A stretch of 59,892 bases of DNA, from positions 1 through 59,892 of the forward strand of contig JAHAGQ010000012.1 in assembly GCA_018373675.1 (NCBI GenBank), read 5' to 3'. The position numbers and the translations under genes are program-made. The DNA comes from Collinsella sp. (GTDB taxonomy: Bacteria; Actinomycetota; Coriobacteriia; Coriobacteriales; Coriobacteriaceae). Shown here in pieces: positions 14,788 through 24,039 of this stretch (position 1 is its first letter; each line of letters opens with the position of its first letter). A model generated the notes under the pieces. It saw only the letters and a program-made list of their open reading frames with translations. It did not search any database and was not told the origin of the DNA.

Positions 14788-17700
14788 CTACGAACGGCGG
14801 ATAACCTCGGTCACGACCTCGGATACCGTGGCAATGTTCGTCGGGTTGACATTGTGGGGCAGGTCGTCCTCGGTACGAGCGCAAGCCAGACGCGTGCCGT
14901 CCACGCCGGCGATGGTGAGGGCTCGGCGGCTCGCCTCAAGCGCGGCATAGGCATCGGTCTTGGCATAGGGCATCTCGAGCGCGCCACAATCGACATGGAA
15001 CGACTTGCACACCTTGCTGACCAGGTTCATGATGCGGCGATCGCCCTTGAGCAGTTGTTGTTCGCCCTCGACCGTCACCACCGAAAGCCTACCGGCGCCG
15101 ACGGATTCAAGATTGATAAAGAATACGCCGCGGAGCTTATCGCGATGCGAAGCCAAGAAGGCCTTCATGCCAGCGCCATCACAATCCGAGGCGCCCGTTG
15201 CCACAAACCAGATATCGTGACCGAGCAGCTCATCATCGCCCATAGAGGCGACAGCCGAGAGCATATCTTCGGAAGAAGCGCCATCGGAAGACGTAGCGCC
15301 ACCCTTCCAGCCATCGTTATCGTCCTCGAAGTTATCCCACGAACCGATACCGCGACCGGACTTCTTGGCATCGTAATCGTCTTCGACGCCCAGCCAGTCA
15401 CTCATGCTGTCCTGCTCGTTTTTCTTTTTACGGCCGAACAGACCACCCAGGCCGCGCTTACGAGACTTGGGTGCCGCCGGGGCGGGAGCCGAAATGGTCT
15501 CGATCGGCTGTGCGCCCGACGCAACGGGCATAGGAGGCGCAACGGGTGCCGATGTGGGTTCGGGGCCCTGGGCAGTAGCAAAGGGATCATTGACCTGTGC
15601 GGAGGGGTCGGGAAGGTCGAACAGCGACGTGCGAGACGCAACGTTTGCCTGCTTCATAGACGGCAGCGACGGATCGGGGACCGAAGCCAGCGGAGACGAG
15701 GAAGGTGCAGGCGACGGTGCCGACGCCGGATCGGGAACATTCATCTGCGGGCGCGGCGATGCCTGGGAGGAAATCTGGGCCATAAGGGAATCGACCGTTT
15801 CGTCCTGGGTGGGAGCGACATTGGCAACCGTGGCACCGGAACCACTCGGGGTCGGCATGGTGAAAATCTGCGTGGAATAAGGCCTCGACTCATCCGTCTC
15901 GGGAGTCTCGGAAACCGCAGGCACTTCCTCCTGCTCGACCTCGGTCGAATCATCTTGCTCGGCTGCCGCGTATTGCTCTTCGTCAGAGTTGGCCTCGACG
16001 GGCTCGTCCTCGGCGGCATCTTGGATTTCGGCAGCATCAACAGGCTCGTCATCGTCTGCCGCGTCGCCCTGCTCATCGGAAACAGGAAGGGGCTCGGCAA
16101 TCGCGGTGCCCTGTTTTTCAAACGTTATCGTGGAATCGAACTGCGCGGCATCAAACGACATGGTGCTATCGACGTGCTGCTGAGCCTCGAAAGACGTCGT
16201 CGCTTCAACAACATCCGCGGACGCCGGTTGCTGGGACTCAAAGGACGTTGTAGCTTCGGCGGCTTCGACGGGCGCGGACTGCATAGCCTCGTTCTGCTCG
16301 AACTCTTGCGCCGCGAGCTCACGTGCCGCCTCGGCTGCCTGCTGCTGAGCGATAGCCTCCTGCTCGGCAGCCTCGCGTGCGGCAGCGCGCTTCTCCTCGA
16401 AATCGTCGACAAATTTCTTGCCCTTTGCAAACGCACCCTTAAAGAAGTTGGAAGCGCTGGCGCCAATCGACGAGAACGCGGATGCAATGTCGGCATGCGG
16501 CGTTGCCGCGGGAATCTCGGCCGAGAAATCAGTATCGCTCTCGTAAGACACGCGCCTCGGTTGTTCAACGTAATCGTCGTCAGACTCGTCCGCAACGTCT
16601 TGCGCCGGTGCGGCGGGAGCCAAAATGTCCAGTCCTGCCGCGGGATCGAACGCGGACACCGCCTCGGGATCGGCAACGGCAGCGGTAACCGCGGCAGACT
16701 CATCATCCGCAGCGACAACGGGCGCAGGCGCAGCCACGACGGGGGCAGGCTCGGGCTCAAACGTTGGCTCCTCGCCCTCCTCGTAATCGAGCGTGCAGGA
16801 CTCGGGAAGCATTCCGAGCGCACGGATGGCATCCGAACCAAAGCGGATGTTGCCGGCGGCGTTGCGATAGAGCTTGGGCTCGGGCTCGGCAGACTCCTCC
16901 GCCGGCTCGGCAGCGGGAACCTCGTCATTGAACTCTTCGGCTTGGGCAGCCTGATTCTGATCCTCAGGCACGATGGCGCCAATCAGCGTCTCGTCGGCAG
17001 ACGCACCCTCAAAGCCCTCGATTTGCTCGTCGAAAGCCTCACCCTGTTCGGGCTCGGTCTGAGCGTCGGGAGCAATCGGCTGACCGAATTCGTCCTCGGC
17101 GTAGGTAGGCTCTTCATACTCGATGGTGTTGCCGTAGTCGTTTTGCTGCTGGGCCGCGGCATATTCCGCCGCTGCGCGCGCCATTTCCTCGGCACGACGC
17201 TTCTGCTCCCCAAAATAGGTATCGAACGGAACATCGTCGGGAAACTCGTTTTCGCCCTGGAAGGGAGCAACGTTGTCCATAACGCCGAGCATAGCGGCGA
17301 CAGAAGACTTGTTGCACACCGCGCCAGACGTATAGGGAAGAATGTGGCGGTTAGAGATGATGTTTACCGCGTTGGCGAGTGCAACGAGGGAAGCGAGGAT
17401 CGCGACAATCCACAGCAGAACCTTGAGCGCGCCGGGGAGCGGCAGAATACGCAGGATGGCAACGGCAGCGGGGGCAACCGTGGCAACGGGCAACAGCTTG
17501 GCGATGAGTGCACGATACGAAGCATAGGGCTCGCGGGCGAGCAGCTCAGCACGGGGAGAGTCGTAGTGTGCGACAACGACCACCGGGCGGTTACGCGGGG
17601 ACGCGAGCGGGCCCGAGGCCTTGTGGTAGGCGATGACATTTTGGCTCACGCCCGTCTTGCCCAGGCGCGAAACCACGGGGTGGCCCGTGCGCTCGAGCAC

Positions 17701-17979
17701 GTAAAGAACGGCGCCGACAATGGCCAGCAAGGTGCCGACCAAGCCGATACCGCCGCCGATGCCCATCAGCAGGGCGCCGGCAAACGCAAGAATACCGGTA
17801 ACGGCAAATGCCAATCTACTGGGCGCCGGGGCATTGAACTCCTGAACCTCGGGGTCAAAGCCGTGGTTGCGGAAGATCTGAGCGATATCCTCGGCAGCCA
17901 AGCGCTCTTCTTCGCTGCATGCCGGCGTAATGCCGGTGTTCTGCAGCAGGTGGTTAATATAGTTCTGGGTGTTCGCCAT
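14788..17979 (-). CDS. Membrane M28-like peptidase homologue with a large acidic insert and degenerate active site
   Basis: The 1063-residue protein has two hydrophobic helices (about 55-95), the M28 metal motif VVVVAHYDSPR (His138, Asp140), two more helices (about 158-205) and GAVCNKSSVAAML. A low-complexity Ala/Glu/Pro/Asp-rich insert follows (about 240-925), with TTSFE-QQ-type repeats. The C-terminal M28 part contains FVATGASDCDG, FFINLESVG and DDLPHNVNPTNI. In active M28 enzymes the second motif is GAxDN and the catalytic motif is GAEE. Here they read GAVCN (Cys222 for Asp) and GASD (Ser941 for Glu), so hydrolysis is doubtful. The start at 17979 was chosen for GGAG five bases upstream. 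A scaffolding or regulatory role is inference. Confidence 0.75.
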   Translation of the reverse strand: MANTQNYINHLLQNTGITPACSEEERLAAEDIAQIFRNHGFDPEVQEFNAPAPSRLAFAVTGILAFAGALLMGIGGGIGLVGTLLAIVGAVLYVLERTGHPVVSRLGKTGVSQNVIAYHKASGPLASPRNRPVVVVAHYDSPRAELLAREPYASYRALIAKLLPVATVAPAAVAILRILPLPGALKVLLWIVAILASLVALANAVNIISNRHILPYTSGAVCNKSSVAAMLGVMDNVAPFQGENEFPDDVPFDTYFGEQKRRAEEMARAAAEYAAAQQQNDYGNTIEYEEPTYAEDEFGQPIAPDAQTEPEQGEAFDEQIEGFEGASADETLIGAIVPEDQNQAAQAEEFNDEVPAAEPAEESAEPEPKLYRNAAGNIRFGSDAIRALGMLPESCTLDYEEGEEPTFEPEPAPVVAAPAPVVAADDESAAVTAAVADPEAVSAFDPAAGLDILAPAAPAQDVADESDDDYVEQPRRVSYESDTDFSAEIPAATPHADIASAFSSIGASASNFFKGAFAKGKKFVDDFEEKRAAAREAAEQEAIAQQQAAEAARELAAQEFEQNEAMQSAPVEAAEATTSFESQQPASADVVEATTSFEAQQHVDSTMSFDAAQFDSTITFEKQGTAIAEPLPVSDEQGDAADDDEPVDAAEIQDAAEDEPVEANSDEEQYAAAEQDDSTEVEQEEVPAVSETPETDESRPYSTQIFTMPTPSGSGATVANVAPTQDETVDSLMAQISSQASPRPQMNVPDPASAPSPAPSSSPLASVPDPSLPSMKQANVASRTSLFDLPDPSAQVNDPFATAQGPEPTSAPVAPPMPVASGAQPIETISAPAPAAPKSRKRGLGGLFGRKKKNEQDSMSDWLGVEDDYDAKKSGRGIGSWDNFEDDNDGWKGGATSSDGASSEDMLSAVASMGDDELLGHDIWFVATGASDCDGAGMKAFLASHRDKLRGVFFINLESVGAGRLSVVTVEGEQQLLKGDRRIMNLVSKVCKSFHVDCGALEMPYAKTDAYAALEASRRALTIAGVDGTRLACARTEDDLPHNVNPTNIATVSEVVTEVIRRS

Positions 17980-18177
17980 GTGCGCTCCACATCCATAATC
18001 CGACAAATAGGCCCAATGCATGCACATTAGAACCGTATATAGTCGAAAGTATACCCCGAGCGAGCGCAAACGACCGAATTCGGGCCATCTTAACGCCTCG
18101 AGCGGACAAGGATATAGCCTAATCTCCATATCGGACTAAAATCATGGCAGCAAACCACCTTCTCATGCGAGGACTCT

Positions 18178-19200
18178 ATGACGGCAAGCGACGCGACCGC
18201 GACAATTAAAAAGGGGAATTCGGAGCCCGGTTTCGATAAAACGGCTCAGCGCATCCTCAATCTTTTCTTTGTGCTCAACAGCTCCCCCGAACCGCTGACG
18301 ACCGAGCAGATCGTCTTGGATTCTGACCTGGGATATGGCTCGGGCAATATCGACTCGGATAAGCGCAAGTTTCGGCGCGATCGTGACAAACTGCTCGAGC
18401 GTGGCATCTTAATCAAGGAGGTTCGCCCCGCCGGTGCGCAGGAGACCGAGGAAAGCTCGTGGACAATCGACCGCGAGCACACGTTTGCTGCAGGCGGCCT
18501 CATCACCGCAGACGACGCCGATATCCTACTCAACGCCATCGACCAGACGCTAGCGGCCGGCTCTTCCACCTTTGCCGCGCCGCTTGCCGATATTCGCTCC
18601 AAAATTGCCTACCTCACCGGCAGGACGACGGTGGACGAAGTACCGATCCGCCGCTCTCCCACCGTCGATGCGGTATGGAGCGCCTTTGCCGAGCGATGCG
18701 CGCTGCGATTTTTATATCAGAACGGACGCGGCGAGCAGAAAGAACGTACCGTCTGTGTCTACGGCATGTTCGAACGCGGGGGCGTGGCGTACTTCTGCGG
18801 CCTCGACAATGTCACCGACGACATCAGGACATTCCGCTGCGACCGTATCGTTCGCGCATGGCGTCCTTCGAAGGCCTACGCCATCCCTGCGGACTTCAAT
18901 CTCAACGACTATCTGTTCTTTGAATTCGATTTCGCCGACCGACCGCCCGTTGCAGCCACGTTCTCGTTCGCCCCTCAGACGCAGATCGATATGATCAACG
19001 GCCTCACGCGCGGGCGAGGTGAGCTCACACACACCGATGCGGGATGGATCTGGACCGTTGACGTGCGCGACCTTGAAGCCGCCGCCTCATTTTGCATGGC
19101 CCACGCCATGGACGGCATGAGGCCCATGGCCCCCAAATCGCTCAAGCAGGCGTGGAACCACCTCATTGAAAGGACGGTGCACGAGTATGCCCGTGCGTAA
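18178..19200 (+). CDS. WYL-domain transcriptional regulator
   Basis: The 340-residue protein has an N-terminal winged-helix region (about 20-85, LNLFFVLNSSPEPLTTEQIV) and a WYL domain with the LRFLYQNGRGEQKERTVCVYGMFERGGVAYFCG beta-sheet. It ends in a WCX-like segment. WYL proteins usually sense small ligands or nucleic-acid ends and control DNA-repair or phage-defence genes. It overlaps the next WYL gene by 14 bases, an arrangement like the PafB/PafC pairs of actinobacteria. The ATG follows GAGG with a six-base spacer. Confidence 0.85.
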   Translation: MTASDATATIKKGNSEPGFDKTAQRILNLFFVLNSSPEPLTTEQIVLDSDLGYGSGNIDSDKRKFRRDRDKLLERGILIKEVRPAGAQETEESSWTIDREHTFAAGGLITADDADILLNAIDQTLAAGSSTFAAPLADIRSKIAYLTGRTTVDEVPIRRSPTVDAVWSAFAERCALRFLYQNGRGEQKERTVCVYGMFERGGVAYFCGLDNVTDDIRTFRCDRIVRAWRPSKAYAIPADFNLNDYLFFEFDFADRPPVAATFSFAPQTQIDMINGLTRGRGELTHTDAGWIWTVDVRDLEAAASFCMAHAMDGMRPMAPKSLKQAWNHLIERTVHEYARA

Positions 19201-20104
19201 ACTCACCAGCGAGCAGAGACTCTCGCGCGCCATCGACATCATGGAGGCCCTCTACGCCGCCGGCGAGAGCGGCATGACACGAACCGAGATTTGCGGCCGC
19301 TTTGACATCACGGGAGTATCGCTCGACGAGATTCTCGAGATCGTCTCGACGCTCGCGGACCGAGAATCTGGTGCGCGCATCATCTGCGAATGCCGCGGCG
19401 AGCGTGTGGTCCTCACTGGTGACGCCGGGCGTGTGCTACCGTTGCGCTTGAGTGCAGCCGAGGGCGCTGTGCTCAACCACGAACTTGAATCGTTGGGGAT
19501 CGAGCCGCAGACGGCAGCTCGGATTCGACATGCCCTTCTACCCGAAGAGCTCGGCTATAACCAGCGCGTCTTTGACACCGTCAACCACGGGTCGCACTGG
19601 CAGCAGCTGAGCTGTGCCATTCAGGACGGCGTTCGCTGCCGCATCTCATATCGCTCGATGGACGATGCACGGCCACGCGAGCGTCTGGTCGACCCCTTGC
19701 GCATTACGGCAAACGGCGACCAAACATACCTGATTGCCTGGGACATCACAGTCGATGAGCAGCGCACCTATCGCATGGATAAAATCGAGGGACTCGCCTT
19801 GACGGAAGACTCCGTCGTGCCTCACACACCGGACGTCGCATCCCTCCACGATTCCCTTGCCCGGACGCAGCGCAGCGCAAAGCTCTTGATGCCATTCGAT
19901 ATGGCGGAGCATCTGGAGTGGGCCGGCATCACCCTAATCGAGCGCGGCGGGGCAGACATGGCAACGGTAACTGTGCATTACGGCTCCGAGCGTTGGCTAC
20001 TGAGCCAGGTAATCGCAGCGGGCGGAGCCATCCGCATCTTGGATGACCCCGCCCTGTCAAAGCGCCTGTGCGATATGGCAAAAACCCTCGTCTGTCCGCT
20101 TTAG
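19187..20104 (+). CDS. Second WYL-domain regulator (PafC-like partner)
   Basis: The 305-residue protein has an N-terminal helix-turn-helix (LSRAIDIMEALYAAGESGMTRTEI) and a WYL domain with CRISYRSMDDARPRERLVDPLRI, LIAWDITVDEQRTYRMDKIEGL and a C-terminal WCX extension. Its start lies within the end of the first WYL gene, so the two are translationally coupled and probably work together. In mycobacteria PafBC activates DNA-damage genes. The convergent neighbour here is a DinG-type helicase, whose stop codon overlaps this gene's end by four bases. Confidence 0.85.
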   Translation: MPVRKLTSEQRLSRAIDIMEALYAAGESGMTRTEICGRFDITGVSLDEILEIVSTLADRESGARIICECRGERVVLTGDAGRVLPLRLSAAEGAVLNHELESLGIEPQTAARIRHALLPEELGYNQRVFDTVNHGSHWQQLSCAIQDGVRCRISYRSMDDARPRERLVDPLRITANGDQTYLIAWDITVDEQRTYRMDKIEGLALTEDSVVPHTPDVASLHDSLARTQRSAKLLMPFDMAEHLEWAGITLIERGGADMATVTVHYGSERWLLSQVIAAGGAIRILDDPALSKRLCDMAKTLVCPL

Positions 20105-22995
20105 CGCCGCCGCTCGTGGCGTGCGCGCCACAGTTGCAGATAGTGCCCGATCTGCGCCGATTCGATGCGCTGGTAGGAGCTCGTGGGCAGCGACGTTAAG
20201 AACTTCTTTCCGTAGCCCTTCGTCACCAGGCGCGGGTCGGCCAGAATCAGCACGCCGCAATCGGTCGACGAGCGGATAAGGCGGCCGGCCGCCTGCTTGA
20301 CCTCGAGCACCGCCTCGGGCAGCGAATAGCGCGCCCAAGCGCGGTCTTCGCGCAGGTTGCGCTCGCACGAGAGCGGGTCCGTGGGACTCGAGAACGGCAG
20401 CTTGGGAATGATGACGCAGCGCAGCGTCTCGCCGCTGGCGTCGAACCCCTCCCAGAAGGCCTTAAGCGCAAAAAGCGATGAAGTCGGCTCGTTGATAAAC
20501 CGATCGCGCAGGCGACGAGGAGATGAGTTGCGCTGCTGGCAGTTGAGCTCCAGACCCGCACGGGCCATCTTGGGCTCAACGCGGGCGTACAGGTCTTCCA
20601 TGTCGCGCCGATTGGTGAACAGTGTGAGCACCGATCCGTCCATGGCAAGATGGGCGTCGACCAGCACGCGCTCGAGCGCCGTAAGATAGCTCTCGCGATC
20701 GCGCGGATCGGGGATATCGCCCGCAACGACTACGGCCATGTTCGAATCGAAGTCGTAGCTCGAGTCCAAGTGCAGCGATGAGGATGTTGAAGCGCCGATG
20801 CGATCGAGGCCGACCGCGTGGTTAAAGTGTTCGAAGCTTTTGGACACCGTCATGGTCGCCGAGGCAAAGATAGCCGTGTGAACCTCGGGCAGCCACTCGG
20901 TTGCCAAGGCCTCGCCAATGTCGATGCGCTCTGCGGTCATTGACTCTCCGCCGGCACGCAGCCTGCGATTGACCTGCAGCGAATACACGTAGTGTTCATC
21001 GGTGCCATCAATGATGAGTTTGAGGTTCTCGGCCAGCTCGTGCAGGCGGCGCGAGATATCACCCAGGTCGACAACAACCTCGGGCTTGTCGGCGGCGACG
21101 GCTTGCACCAGCGCGTCGACGCTCTTGTCAGCCTGTTCCAATACGTCGATGGCAGCGTAGGCCGACTGTAAGAAATCATGCCAGTCGTCAGATTCGCGCA
21201 GCTCGGGGCCAATCCATAGATTGGCATTGTCATAACCCCCACGGGCACGGCGGCCGAGCTCGCGAACGCCATCGAACACGTCGGCGATTGCCATGCTCGC
21301 GCGCGCAACCGTCGACGTCGCCTTGGCAGTAAGGCCCAGATAGAGCGTAGAGCCCTCGGAGGTTGCCAAATCACGGGAGACCTGGCTTAGCGCACCGGTG
21401 CTCGAGCCACCCAGGCGCTCAAACAGAACGCGTGATTCGTCCGCCGACACCACGCGCGCCCACTGACGGCGCGCCTCGCGCTCGATGGAATGGGCCTCGT
21501 CGATTACCCAATGACGAATCGGAGGTAAAATCCTGCCCTCGGCCGCGACATTGCGGAACAGCAGGGAATGGTTGGTGACCACCACGTCGGCATGCGCTGC
21601 ACGACGGCGAGCGCCGTGGACCAAACATTTATCAGGGAAAAACGGGCAGAGGCGACGAGCACACTCGCGCGAGGCCGTCGTAAAGTCGGGGCGGTTGACG
21701 CTGCGCCACCGAATGCCGAGCGAGTCGAGGTCGCCATCGGCTGATTGGCAGACGTACGCCATAATGACCGCGACCGCCGTGAGCGTGTCCGCCGGATCGC
21801 GCTTGGTGGTAATCTCGACCTGGCCGCGGCTCATGCGCTCAAGCTTGCGCAGGCATGGATAGTGGTCATACCCCTTGAGAGCGCAAAATGACAGACCACC
21901 GTCCAGTTGCTCGGCAAGTTTTGGCAGCTCATGGTACATGAGCTGGTCGGCAAGATTGTTCGATTTGGTCGCAATACCAACCGTGATGTTGTTACGGCGC
22001 GCTGCCTCGGCAAAAGGCACCAGATAGGCCATCGATTTGCCGACGCCCGTGCCCGCCTCAATTACACGATGAGTGCCCGTGACCAGCGCATCGCGGACCT
22101 CGAGCGCCATCGCGATCTGCTCATCACGCGGCTCGTAGGTGGGATACATGCGATTGACCAGGCCACCTGGCGCATAGTCTGCCTCAATCTCCTCACGACT
22201 CGGCATCTTGAGGACCGGCAGTTCGTCGGCGTCCACCCGATCGTCGGCGCGATCGGCCTTGAGAACGTCAGCACGAGCGGCGCTGAGAGAGAAGATAGAA
22301 CCAGGGTTCTGCCCTGCCAAGAATGAGAAGATAGGACGATAGGACCAAGGCACATCCGGATGCATGTCGGCTAGGCGCGCCATGAGGCCCTGAGGCAAGT
22401 CGGTGAGCGCCACGAGCAACACGCGCCATACGCCACACAGGGCGTCGACGTCGGCATTGGCACGGTGTGATACCGAGTCACAGCCAAACAGATCGGCCAT
22501 AAAAGACAACTTGTGCGATGCCAGGCGCGGAAGCGCGATGCGCGACAGCGCCAGCGAATCGATCCAGATATCGCTCACGTTGACGCCGCCTTTGACCGAC
22601 TCGATAAACGAGCGGTCGAACGTGGCGTTATGTGCGATTACCGGGCAACCACCGACAAAATCGGCGAGAGCGGCTACGGCCTCAACGGCCGACGGGGCAT
22701 CTGCCACATCGGCATTTGTAATGCTCGTGAGCTCGGTGATCTCGGCGGGAATCAGCTGCTTGGGATGCACGAAGGTATCGAAGCGGTCGACGACCTCGCG
22801 GCCCGAAAGACGGGCCGCCGAGATCTCGATCAGCTCATTGTCCTGCACCGAAAGACCTGTGGTCTCGGTATCGAGGACAATCACATCTTCCTCGATAAGG
22901 CCGAAGGACTGCGTTTTGGCGCGTTCGGCAAGCGTGGCATAGGAGTCGATGACAAACTGCGGCGTTCCTGACGAAACCGCGTCCTCGATTAGCAT
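20101..22995 (-). CDS. dinG: DnaQ-type exonuclease fused to DinG/XPD-like helicase
   Basis: The 964-residue protein has an N-terminal DEDDh 3'-5' exonuclease (VLDTETTG at 41-47, AHNATFDRSF, HRANADVDA) and a C-terminal superfamily 2 helicase with Walker A AGTGVGKS (314-321) and DEAH (499-502). Cysteines 381, 445, 450 and 457 sit where XPD-family helicases bind an iron-sulphur cluster. The motif VI region AAGRLIRS is present. This fusion is the Gram-positive DinG form; some such proteins act as nucleases only. The start overlaps the ddl stop by seven bases, so it is in an operon with ddl. Confidence 0.92.
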   Translation of the reverse strand: MLIEDAVSSGTPQFVIDSYATLAERAKTQSFGLIEEDVIVLDTETTGLSVQDNELIEISAARLSGREVVDRFDTFVHPKQLIPAEITELTSITNADVADAPSAVEAVAALADFVGGCPVIAHNATFDRSFIESVKGGVNVSDIWIDSLALSRIALPRLASHKLSFMADLFGCDSVSHRANADVDALCGVWRVLLVALTDLPQGLMARLADMHPDVPWSYRPIFSFLAGQNPGSIFSLSAARADVLKADRADDRVDADELPVLKMPSREEIEADYAPGGLVNRMYPTYEPRDEQIAMALEVRDALVTGTHRVIEAGTGVGKSMAYLVPFAEAARRNNITVGIATKSNNLADQLMYHELPKLAEQLDGGLSFCALKGYDHYPCLRKLERMSRGQVEITTKRDPADTLTAVAVIMAYVCQSADGDLDSLGIRWRSVNRPDFTTASRECARRLCPFFPDKCLVHGARRRAAHADVVVTNHSLLFRNVAAEGRILPPIRHWVIDEAHSIEREARRQWARVVSADESRVLFERLGGSSTGALSQVSRDLATSEGSTLYLGLTAKATSTVARASMAIADVFDGVRELGRRARGGYDNANLWIGPELRESDDWHDFLQSAYAAIDVLEQADKSVDALVQAVAADKPEVVVDLGDISRRLHELAENLKLIIDGTDEHYVYSLQVNRRLRAGGESMTAERIDIGEALATEWLPEVHTAIFASATMTVSKSFEHFNHAVGLDRIGASTSSSLHLDSSYDFDSNMAVVVAGDIPDPRDRESYLTALERVLVDAHLAMDGSVLTLFTNRRDMEDLYARVEPKMARAGLELNCQQRNSSPRRLRDRFINEPTSSLFALKAFWEGFDASGETLRCVIIPKLPFSSPTDPLSCERNLREDRAWARYSLPEAVLEVKQAAGRLIRSSTDCGVLILADPRLVTKGYGKKFLTSLPTSSYQRIESAQIGHYLQLWRARHERRR

Positions 22996-23954
22996 GCAAT
23001 GCCCGCTCGACGAAGGCCCATACGAATCAGGCTGTCACAGACCTGCGGGAACGTCATGTCGTCGGTGTGGCGGATCTCGTCCGGATACAGCGACGTATCG
23101 GTCATGCCGGGAATGGTATTGGTCTCGAGGATAACGGGGCCGTCCTCACTCACGATAAAGTCGCTGCGCGAGATACCCAGGCAACCGAGGGCCTTGTGAG
23201 CAGCACAGGCAAGCTCCTGAGCGCGAGCGTAATTCTCGGGTGAAATCTGCGCCGGAATACGATGGATGTCCGTAGGGTCGACATACTTCACGTCCAGATC
23301 GTAGAACTCACAGTCCTCGGGCTTGCGAATCTCGACAATCGGCAGGGCGCGCACGTCGTCCTCGCCGTACACGCCGACGGTGATCTCGGTACCCTCGATG
23401 CACTTCTCGACCAGCACTTTGTCGCCGTACTCAAACGCCTTGGCAATTGCCGCGGGCAGCTCGGAGGGCTCATGGACCAGGGAAATGCCATAGCTGGAAC
23501 CGTTGACGGCCGGCTTCACAAAGCTGCGCTCGCCACAAACCTCGACGATATGATCGATATCGACTTCATCGCCCACCTCGAGCGCAAGGCCGGGGGCAAT
23601 GGGAATGCCCGCCTTGGCGTACAGGAGCTTAGAGACCTCTTTGTCGGCACCGCAGGCGCTAGCAAGCACGCCCGAGGCCGTGTAGGGGATACCCAGGGTC
23701 TCCATGGCGCCCTGCATGGCACCATCCTCACCGCCGGCACCGTGCATGGCGATAAACGCCACGTCAAAGCCGCCGGTTGCCATGGTTACCATAAAGTCAT
23801 CAGCGGCCGTATCGAGCAGCTCCACCGAGGTGTAGCCGGCTTCCTTCAGTGCCACCACAACGTTCTTTCCCGAATTGAGCGAGATCTCGCGCTCAGCGGA
23901 ATGACCGCCCGCCAAGACCGCTACGTGCATGTTCTCTAGGCTTTTACCCGGCAT
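22989..23954 (-). CDS. ddl: D-alanine--D-alanine ligase
   Basis: Ddl makes D-Ala-D-Ala for peptidoglycan with ATP. The 321-residue ATP-grasp enzyme shows LAGGHSAEREISLNSG, the AMHGAGGEDGAMQG loop, FVKPAVNGSSYGIS, GTEITVGV and the metal-binding end ILETNTIPGMTDTSLYP. The ATG follows GGAGGAG with an eight-base gap. It is the upstream gene of a ddl-dinG pair; the functional link is not obvious. The ligase loop carries no signature of a D-Ala-D-Lac enzyme that I can be sure of. Confidence 0.95.
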   Translation of the reverse strand: MPGKSLENMHVAVLAGGHSAEREISLNSGKNVVVALKEAGYTSVELLDTAADDFMVTMATGGFDVAFIAMHGAGGEDGAMQGAMETLGIPYTASGVLASACGADKEVSKLLYAKAGIPIAPGLALEVGDEVDIDHIVEVCGERSFVKPAVNGSSYGISLVHEPSELPAAIAKAFEYGDKVLVEKCIEGTEITVGVYGEDDVRALPIVEIRKPEDCEFYDLDVKYVDPTDIHRIPAQISPENYARAQELACAAHKALGCLGISRSDFIVSEDGPVILETNTIPGMTDTSLYPDEIRHTDDMTFPQVCDSLIRMGLRRAGIAC

Positions 23955-24039
23955 GGGCAGACTCCTCCTCTATAATTTCTGCAGCTGATACCATATTGTA
24001 GCGATACCCTCTACGTTTCCCCAAAATCGAAAGGCTTCC

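Noticed and set aside
14743..18030. 1095-codon plus-strand open frame opposite the M28-like gene
   Set aside because: It is antisense to a gene with recognisable M28 motifs and a ribosome site. Its product is low-complexity Arg/Gly/Leu, typical of a shadow in GC-rich DNA.
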